DNA of 64,000 nucleotides from Oscillospiraceae bacterium. GTDB taxonomy: Bacteria > Bacillota > Clostridia > Oscillospirales > Acutalibacteraceae. Numbering within the stretch: position 1 is the stretch's first letter; the number at the start of each line of letters is the position of its first letter. The notes under the pieces were generated by a model. That model saw only the letters and a program-made list of their open reading frames with translations. It was not told the DNA's origin and did not search any database. Positions 58,504 through 64,000 of the stretch are shown here, in pieces. Location of the stretch: contig SVOS01000001.1 of assembly GCA_015066245.1 (NCBI GenBank), positions 124,001 to 188,000 of the forward strand. Direction: 5' to 3'. A program made the translations under genes and the position numbers.

Positions 58504-59496
58504 GTGCCACTTGAAATAGTAAGAAACGACCTGACAAAAATGGCGGTTGATGCCATTGTAAGCCCTGCAAATTCAAGTCTTTCCGTTACCGGCGGCCTTA
58601 ACGGAGAAATCCACAGGCTCGCAGGTGAAAAGCTGAGCCTTGAGTGCAAAACCCTTTGCGGTTGCAACACAGGAGAAGCAAAAATCACAAAGGGCTACAA
58701 CCTGCCCTCAAAATATGTTATCCACACCGTAGGCCCAGTATATAAAAGCGGCTCCGAGGAAGAAGCAGAAGCCCTTGCCAATTGCTACAAAAACGCTCTT
58801 GAGCTTGCTAAAGAATACAAGTGCGAAACCCTTGCTTTCCCCCTTATTTCTTCGGGCAAATTCGGATATCCAAAAGACAAGGCATTGAGGATTGCCGTTG
58901 ATACCATCGGCGGTTTTCTTATGGAAAATGATATGACGGTGTATCTTGTGGTGTATGACAAAAAGGCATTTAGCCTCAGCAACAAGCTTTTTGCGGATAT
59001 TAAAGAATATATTGACGACAATTATCTTGATTTACACACCGAGTTTTCAAGAAGGCGATACGCTCCTGCTGCTGCAAGCTTCAGGGCAAGCACTCCTTCC
59101 TACGAAGGTGAATCCTGCTCTGTTATCTCCGATTTAGAGAAAGAAATAAACGAAATCGACGAGAGCTTCTCTCAGATGTTGCTGAGAAAAATAGATGAAA
59201 AAGGCATCAAGGACTCGGTATGCTACAAAAAAGCAAACATCGACCGCAAGCTTTTCTCAAAAATCCGCAGCAATGTAAATTACAAGCCGAGCAAAATCAC
59301 AGTTTTAGCCTTTGCAATCGCCCTGGAGCTCAGTTTATCCGAAACCGAAGAAATGCTTAAGAAAGCGGGCTTTGCTCTCTCAAAAAGCAACAAGACGGAC
59401 ATAATTGTGGAGTATTTTATCAAAAACTCCAACTACAATATCTTTGAAATAAACGAGGCACTCTTTGCCTTTGACCAGAATCTTCTGGGCGGTTGA
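58504..59496 (+). CDS. Macro-domain protein with C-terminal helical (HTH-like) domain
   Basis: A 330-residue cytoplasmic protein. Residues 1-165 form a macro domain (ADP-ribose binding): VDAIVSPANSSLSVTGGLNGEIHR, then HTVGPV and FPLISSGKFGYP. Two positions important in hydrolytic MacroD-like enzymes differ: the NAAN motif reads SPAN and GGVDG reads GGLNG, so Asp is replaced by Asn. This suggests binding without ordinary deacylation. Residues 230-330 match a helical domain often fused to macro domains in Clostridia (YKKANIDRKLFSKIRS, then FEINEALFAFDQ). GTG 58504 follows AAAGAGGTG; an in-frame extension is rejected. A VWA gene lies 105 nt downstream. Confidence 0.87.
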   Translation: MPLEIVRNDLTKMAVDAIVSPANSSLSVTGGLNGEIHRLAGEKLSLECKTLCGCNTGEAKITKGYNLPSKYVIHTVGPVYKSGSEEEAEALANCYKNALELAKEYKCETLAFPLISSGKFGYPKDKALRIAVDTIGGFLMENDMTVYLVVYDKKAFSLSNKLFADIKEYIDDNYLDLHTEFSRRRYAPAAASFRASTPSYEGESCSVISDLEKEINEIDESFSQMLLRKIDEKGIKDSVCYKKANIDRKLFSKIRSNVNYKPSKITVLAFAIALELSLSETEEMLKKAGFALSKSNKTDIIVEYFIKNSNYNIFEINEALFAFDQNLLGG

Positions 59497-59540
59497 TTTG
59501 TCGCTTATGAGGCGACCAAACACAGCTTAAAACCCGTTAT

Positions 59541-59584
59541 AATGCAGTTGTAAGGTTGAGAAAACCCACAACTGCATTTTAATT
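59541..59584 (+). terminator. Hairpin between the macro and VWA genes
   Basis: An 11-bp stem (AATGCAGTTGT and complement) with a nested GGTT/AACC stem and a T-rich tail, just before the VWA ribosome-binding site. A TATAAT at 59539-59544 overlaps its start, so it could be a terminator, an attenuator or a leader hairpin. Confidence 0.6.
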
Positions 59585-59601
59585 TTAACGGAGGTTTTAT
59601 T

Positions 59602-60249
59602 ATGAACAACACAACAGAACTTATTTTCATCCTTGACAAAAGCGGCTCAATGGCAGGCCTTGAGACAGACACCATCGGCGGATTTAACTCTATGATTGAA
59701 AAGCAGAAAAAAGAATCGGGCAAATGCTATGTGACAACGGTGCTTTTCAGCTCAGAAAATCACAAGGTCCACGACAGAATCACCGTAGACAAAGTTCCTC
59801 CTATGACTCTGGATGACTACTGCGTCGGAGGGTGTACCGCTCTTATTGATGCCATAGGCGACACCATCAGACACATCGCAAATATCCACAAATACGCAAG
59901 ACCTGAGGATGTACCTGAGCGCACTATTTTTGTAATTACCACCGACGGAATGGAAAACGCAAGCCACAAATACACCGCCGAAAAAGTGAGAAATATGATT
60001 AATAAGGAAAAAGAGAAATACGGCTGGGAATTTCTCTTTATCGGTGCCAATATAGATGCTGTAGAAACTGCACGTAACTTTGGCATTCACGAAAGCAGAG
60101 CCGTCAATTATCACGCCGACAAAAAGGGCACAGGTATTGTATACAACGCTGTCAACGAAGCGGTCTGTTGTATGCGCGGTGCAGCTGCTCCTCTTTCTGC
60201 CAATTGGAAAAAAACCATTGATGACGACTTCAGAAGCCGCAACAAATAA
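59602..60249 (+). CDS. VWA domain protein
   Basis: A 215-residue cytoplasmic protein consisting of a von Willebrand factor A domain. The MIDAS metal site is intact: DKSGSM at 12-17, the Thr in GGCTALIDA near 80-88, and Asp in TTDGMEN near 115-121. GGAGG precedes the ATG. It is a frequent neighbour of macro-helical proteins in Clostridia, where the two are presumed to work together; the partner or metal-dependent ligand is not known. It resembles TerY-like VWA proteins but no ter genes are seen here. Confidence 0.9.
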   Translation: MNNTTELIFILDKSGSMAGLETDTIGGFNSMIEKQKKESGKCYVTTVLFSSENHKVHDRITVDKVPPMTLDDYCVGGCTALIDAIGDTIRHIANIHKYARPEDVPERTIFVITTDGMENASHKYTAEKVRNMINKEKEKYGWEFLFIGANIDAVETARNFGIHESRAVNYHADKKGTGIVYNAVNEAVCCMRGAAAPLSANWKKTIDDDFRSRNK

Positions 60250-60264
60250 TCTTTGCAAAAAAGT

Positions 60265-60292
60265 AAGCTCCCGTATTATACGGGAGCTTTGT
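60265..60292. terminator. Bidirectional terminator
   Basis: An 11-bp perfect stem (AAGCTCCCGTA and complement) between the convergent VWA and permease genes. Confidence 0.88.
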
Positions 60293-60298
60293 GCTTTA

Positions 60299-61930
60299 TT
60301 AAACTTCCTCTACCTCTAAGGGTGCTGCGAGGATTTTCTGTTCTTCTTTTGCTACACGCTTTTTGACAATAAATGCAATGGCTTTCTCCAAAAGATTGAT
60401 TACAAGAATCAGGAGAGATACCATAGCCGTACCCTCAATAAACGACTGAGACTCAAGCTGAGGAATCAGAAGTGAGAGAGGCATTGTGCGGAAGTTCATA
60501 AGGAAGGAAACCGCAGAAATTGTAATCATTGCGTTTACAAAGAAATAGCTGTACATCTCAACAATGGTAGCTCTTGTGCTGGGAATGTAAACAGAGAAAA
60601 GAAGCTTCATTCTGTTGATACCCAGAGTGTCTGCAACATCCTCAAGGTTGGGGTTGAACTTTGAGAGAGAGTTGTAGGCAAGGAGATAAGGTGATGAGAA
60701 GAAATGAGCTATATTAACAACCACAAGAATGAAAATTGTGCCGTAAATAGGAATATTCTTGAAGGTAAGGACATAAGAAAGACCTAAAACAATACCGGGG
60801 ACCGCCAGAGACAGCATACTGATAAAGTGGAGTGCACCGTTTGACAAAGATTTCTTGCTTCTTGCAGTAATATAAGCTGAGAAATAAGAAAGACAGGTGC
60901 CCACCAAAGAAGTAAGCAGTGCAATAGCAACAGAATTGATGAAATACTGTCCGATACCGCTTGAAAGAAGCTTTTTAGCAGTTTCCAGGCTGAAGGACAT
61001 ATCAATAGGATACTGCTTTACAAAGCTTAAGAGCACAAATGCGAAAATAGGCAGACACAAAAGAACAATAACAATCGCAAAAATGATATAAACCGCAATG
61101 TCTCTTGCCTTGTTTTCTTCGATATGATAAGCCTTTGTAACCGTACTGCCCGATGCGTTTATGCCGCTGTTTTTAAGGTCCATAATAAATGCAACCATAG
61201 CCGGCAAAAGAAGCACTACGCCAACAACCGCACCGCCCGAGAAGTTCATCATACCGATAACTTCTCTGTACATATATACGGGCAAGGTCATATCTGTACC
61301 GCCTGTCATCAGAGATACACCGTAATCGGTAAATATCATTGTGAATACTGCAAGTACAGAAGAAACGATTGTGCGTCTCATAGAAGGCAGTGTAATGGAT
61401 AAAAACTGCTTGGTCTTGCTCATTCCAAGCACACTTGCTGCCTCATAAATTGTGTAGTCCTCGTACTGGAAAGAGTCATTGAACATAAGGAAAGATACAG
61501 GGAAAGAGTATAGTACGCTACCCATGATGATACCCTTGTATCCGTAAAGACCGATATTAAGTCCCAGTGCGTTTGTTACAATACCGTTGTCACCGAAAAG
61601 GAACACCAGACCCATACCGTGAGAGATACTGGGAATCAGCATAGGCACTGTAAAAAGCACAACAAAGAATGACTTGAACTTAATATTGGAGCGGTTAAGC
61701 ATATAAGCCAGTGCAAAAGAAAGACCAACAGAAATTACTGTTGCAATAATTGTAGTAATTACAGAATTCTTGAGCATCGGCAAAAACTGCACCGATGTAA
61801 CCACATCGGAGATATTCTCTCCTCTGATACTGCTGAACAGATATATAATAGGAAGCACAACAGATACGAGAAGATATATAAGCAAGAGATATTTAAAGCC
61901 GAAATAGCCTTTGTTCTTCTTAATCTTCAT
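60299..61930 (-). CDS. Fused ABC transporter permease (FbpB/phosphonate-type)
   Basis: A 543-residue permease made of two BPD_transp_1 halves in one chain, each with about six spans and its own coupling loop (EAASVLGMSKTKQFLSITLPS near 164-184; DVADTLGINRMKLLFSVYIPS near 434-454). This build is typical of Fe3+, thiamine and 2-aminoethylphosphonate importers. GAGGTAAAT precedes ATG 61930, 11 nt inside the end of the ATPase gene; a longer reading is rejected. It works with the ATPase and binding protein just upstream. Confidence 0.93.
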   Translation of the reverse strand: MKIKKNKGYFGFKYLLLIYLLVSVVLPIIYLFSSIRGENISDVVTSVQFLPMLKNSVITTIIATVISVGLSFALAYMLNRSNIKFKSFFVVLFTVPMLIPSISHGMGLVFLFGDNGIVTNALGLNIGLYGYKGIIMGSVLYSFPVSFLMFNDSFQYEDYTIYEAASVLGMSKTKQFLSITLPSMRRTIVSSVLAVFTMIFTDYGVSLMTGGTDMTLPVYMYREVIGMMNFSGGAVVGVVLLLPAMVAFIMDLKNSGINASGSTVTKAYHIEENKARDIAVYIIFAIVIVLLCLPIFAFVLLSFVKQYPIDMSFSLETAKKLLSSGIGQYFINSVAIALLTSLVGTCLSYFSAYITARSKKSLSNGALHFISMLSLAVPGIVLGLSYVLTFKNIPIYGTIFILVVVNIAHFFSSPYLLAYNSLSKFNPNLEDVADTLGINRMKLLFSVYIPSTRATIVEMYSYFFVNAMITISAVSFLMNFRTMPLSLLIPQLESQSFIEGTAMVSLLILVINLLEKAIAFIVKKRVAKEEQKILAAPLEVEEV

Positions 61931-62702
61931 ATTTACCTCGTCCTGTATAACGCGAAAGATCCTGATATTTTTTGTCAAGCTGCTCTACAACAAACTCCTT
62001 GATATAGTCGTTTGCAGGGTTCTGATAAAGCTCAAGGGGAGTTGCCATCTGCTCGATGTTACCCTCGCTCATAACCATGATTCTGTCACTTAAGAAGAAA
62101 GCCTCTTCCTGGTCGTGAGTGATAAAAAGCATAGTTGCGTTGAACTTCTTCTGTAAAGATTTAAGCTCAGCCTTCATAATCTCTCTGTTTGTAACGTCAA
62201 GAGCAGAGATAGGCTCGTCAAGAAGGATAACGTCGGGGTTCATTGCAAGAGTACGTGCAATTGCTACTCTCTGCTGCTGACCACCCGAAAGCTGATGGGG
62301 ACGCTTGTTCATCTGGTCGGTAAGTCCCACCTGCTCCAGAGTCTTCATAGCAATTTCCTTAGCCTGCTTTTTTGTATCCTTGCGAAGTGTCAGAGCATAC
62401 ATTACGTTCTGAAGAACCGTCATATTGGGGAAAAGTGCGTAGTTCTGGAAAACAATGCCCATACCTCTGTCAAAGCTGGGAAGGGATGAAATATCCTTGC
62501 CGCCCTTGATGATTTCGCCGCTGTCGGCTTTCTCAAGACCGATAAGAATTCTGAGCAAAGTTGTTTTACCGCAGCCTGAGGGACCTAAGATAGAGAGAAA
62601 TTCACCCTCCATAAGGTCAAAGCTTACGTTATTGAGTACGGTTTTTCCGCCATAAGTTTTTGTAATATTTTTAACTGATAATTTTGTGTTTAATACTTCC
62701 AT
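61920..62702 (-). CDS. ABC transporter ATPase (PotA/FbpC type)
   Basis: A 260-residue ABC ATPase. Walker A GPSGCGKTT is near 36-44, the signature is LSGGQQQR and Walker B VILLDEPISALD. It lacks the long regulatory domain of MalK/PotA proteins, ending soon after residue 240. Its start overlaps the binding-protein stop by 13 nt and its end overlaps the permease, so the three genes form one compact operon. Confidence 0.94.
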   Translation of the reverse strand: MEVLNTKLSVKNITKTYGGKTVLNNVSFDLMEGEFLSILGPSGCGKTTLLRILIGLEKADSGEIIKGGKDISSLPSFDRGMGIVFQNYALFPNMTVLQNVMYALTLRKDTKKQAKEIAMKTLEQVGLTDQMNKRPHQLSGGQQQRVAIARTLAMNPDVILLDEPISALDVTNREIMKAELKSLQKKFNATMLFITHDQEEAFFLSDRIMVMSEGNIEQMATPLELYQNPANDYIKEFVVEQLDKKYQDLSRYTGRGKYED

Positions 62703-63670
62703 ATATCTAAAAGCCTCTCTTTCTGAGCATAGTCCTGAATGCCTGTCATATCTGCATAGGGGATTTCAGCAGGGTAGTTATCAATATAATTTATCTGTCC
62801 CTCATAAATTGTTTCGGGGCAAAAATACTCTTTGTCATATTTAAGGAAATTATTTGCTATATAGTCAAACACTTCATCGACGCCGTTTTTGTTTTCATGT
62901 CCTTTAACAATAGCAGTGCCTGTAAGGGAGTAAGGCGAACCCTCGGGAGGGAAAATAACCTCAAAGGGCTGACCGTCATTCATTTCGCTGATGCCCTGGA
63001 AGGTAAGTGCAAGACCAACGGCAATCTCGCCCTGCTTAAGAAGCTTGATAGGACCGGAGCCCGACTCGGTAAACTGCTTTAAGTTGGGATAAAGCTTATC
63101 CACGTACTCAAGGGTCTTTTCTTCGCCCCACATATTAACCCAGTTTTTGTAGAAGAAGTAGCCTGTGCCTGAGGATTTTGGGTCGGGCATTGCAACCAAT
63201 CCCTGATACTCGGGTTTGAGCAGATCTTCGTAGGTTTTGGGAGCCTCAAGACCGTGTTTCTCCAGGATTTCGGTGTTGACGATAATACCGCCTGCCTGTT
63301 TCTCCCAGGTTACCCAGAGGTTTTCGTTATCCTCGGGAGCAAGCCCCTCAAGATAAGGGATTTTGCTCTTGCCGCTGATGTCGGCAAGCACACCTTTGAT
63401 TTTGTTCATATATCCTGTCTCAAGTCCCACAAGAATGTCAACCTCGGTACCCTCGCCCTCGGCAAAAATCTTGGCGGCTGACTTACCTGTGGACATATAA
63501 GTAACAACTATGTTGTACTGGGGAAATTCCTCAGAAAGCTGCTTCTGCAGCTCGTCGTTTCTGAACTGCTCACTGGATGCACAGACTACGATGGTTTCCT
63601 TTGAGCCGAAGTCGGCAAAAATGGTAAACAACAATGTAATCGCCAGAAGCACAATTAGTCCTTTTTTCAT
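62690..63670 (-). CDS. ABC transporter substrate-binding protein (Fe3+/2-aminoethylphosphonate type)
   Basis: A 326-residue exported binding protein with an uncleaved-looking N-terminal hydrophobic segment (LIVLLAITLLFTIFADFG) and no lipobox Cys. The fold is of the iron/thiamine/2-AEP class, with MPDPKSSGTGYFFYKNWV near 163-180 and GEIAVGLALTFQ near 211-222. There is no iron-ligand Tyr pair evident by eye. It follows the cytidylyltransferase gene by 10 nt, which favours an aminoethylphosphonate- or choline-like ligand over iron. The ligand is inferred. Confidence 0.85.
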   Translation of the reverse strand: MKKGLIVLLAITLLFTIFADFGSKETIVVCASSEQFRNDELQKQLSEEFPQYNIVVTYMSTGKSAAKIFAEGEGTEVDILVGLETGYMNKIKGVLADISGKSKIPYLEGLAPEDNENLWVTWEKQAGGIIVNTEILEKHGLEAPKTYEDLLKPEYQGLVAMPDPKSSGTGYFFYKNWVNMWGEEKTLEYVDKLYPNLKQFTESGSGPIKLLKQGEIAVGLALTFQGISEMNDGQPFEVIFPPEGSPYSLTGTAIVKGHENKNGVDEVFDYIANNFLKYDKEYFCPETIYEGQINYIDNYPAEIPYADMTGIQDYAQKERLLDIWKY

Positions 63671-63680
63671 AATTTACCTC

Positions 63681-64000
63681 TTAAATATATGTATGGTCGA
63701 TGTTCTTAAGGTCGTTATAGGTGTCAATTTCGATAATATCGTCAAAGGTACAAGGTCTTACCTCTACCTGATAATTCTTCAGGCAATACTCAAGAGAAAC
63801 CTGGTCCCAGTATCTTTCCTTACCGCCGGGAAGCTCGAACACCTTTTTGATATCGCTCTCAAGTTTTTTGCCGTCTTCAGCATTCCAGTAAGAAATACCG
63901 AACATGTGATAGCAGTCAGTACCACCGATACAAAGCTTTGTGATAACACGGTTCTTGACCTCAAAGCACCAGTCGTCTGTCTTTTCTACGGGTACACCCA
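63681..64000 (-). CDS. CTP:phosphocholine/aminoethylphosphonate-type cytidylyltransferase, partial
   Basis: The last 105 or so residues of a gene that begins beyond the right edge. The visible part, read from the edge, includes EKTDDWCFEVKN, IGGTDCYHMFGISYWN, a charged helix DGKKLESDIKKVFELPGGKERYWDQVSLEYCL and the closing IIEIDTYNDLKNID, matching LicC/PntC-like nucleotidyltransferases that activate phosphocholine or 2-aminoethylphosphonate with CTP. It is the first visible gene of the transporter operon at 60299-63670 and suggests decoration of surface glycans or lipids with such head groups. It is truncated by the window, not broken. Confidence 0.85.
   Translation of the reverse strand, partial: GVPVEKTDDWCFEVKNRVITKLCIGGTDCYHMFGISYWNAEDGKKLESDIKKVFELPGGKERYWDQVSLEYCLKNYQVEVRPCTFDDIIEIDTYNDLKNIDHTYI

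Overview
The window looks like chromosome of a strictly anaerobic, low-to-moderate G+C, Gram-positive, probably spore-forming member of the Clostridia, most likely a Ruminococcus-like Ruminococcaceae/Oscillospiraceae. The evidence is the six-subunit Rnf complex, a SpoVAE homologue, a dockerin-bearing secreted protein and a cohesin-like protein, starch-type GH13 enzymes with sugar ABC importers, sigma-A type promoters, a CIRCE-controlled hrcA-grpE-dnaK-dnaJ-prmA operon, and many lipoprotein and Gram-positive type signal peptides. The family placement is an inference from gene content. No prophage, CRISPR array, rRNA or transposase gene was seen.

Layout. 0-4.3 kb, cell envelope: an operon for a fused YidC-type insertase/CDP-glycerol glycerophosphotransferase-like protein and two tiny single-span proteins that both begin with FAYLDP. 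It is divergent from a CapA-type protein with an acidic tail. 4.3-7.8 kb: an FTR-catalytic-like protein with thioredoxin, a serine-hydrolase lipoprotein, an Mrp-type Fe-S ATPase and a membrane protein. 7.8-13.8 kb: the heat-shock operon read right to left. 14-20 kb: rpsT, a 50-aa membrane protein, a secreted C39-like/dockerin protein, hisS and aspS. 20-26.6 kb: the oligopeptide importer oppBCDF-oppA. 26.6-29.1 kb: an intracellular-type maltogenic GH13 enzyme and three tRNAs. 29-34 kb: a gliding-type (GldA/F/G plus DUF4340) ABC module. 34-39.2 kb: rnfCDGEAB. 39-41.3 kb: spoVAE and a DUF1846 protein. 41.3-53.2 kb: a polysaccharide-use region with a cohesin-like protein, two sugar ABC importers lacking their ATPase, and a lipoprotein alpha-amylase. 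53.6-60.3 kb: murE-like ligase, a small SLOG/ribbon-helix-helix cassette bounded by inverted identical hairpins, two membrane proteins, and a macro-domain/VWA pair. 60.3-64 kb: a three-gene ABC importer and the end of a CTP:phosphocholine-type cytidylyltransferase running off the window, suggesting phosphonate or choline-like head-group metabolism.

How it fits together. Starch-type polymers would be cut outside by the lipoprotein amylase, imported by the maltodextrin-type transporters (probably energised by an MsmK-like ATPase encoded elsewhere) and finished in the cytoplasm by the GH13 at 26.6 kb. Rnf links reduced ferredoxin to NAD and an ion gradient; the FTR-like/thioredoxin pair is a plausible second outlet for ferredoxin electrons. 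The most unusual material is the YidC-glycerophosphotransferase fusion with its two FAYLDP peptides, the SLOG/RHH cassette between inverted 32-nt hairpins, a CATCATT-linked hairpin array between dnaJ and dnaK, and two families of dispersed palindromic elements.
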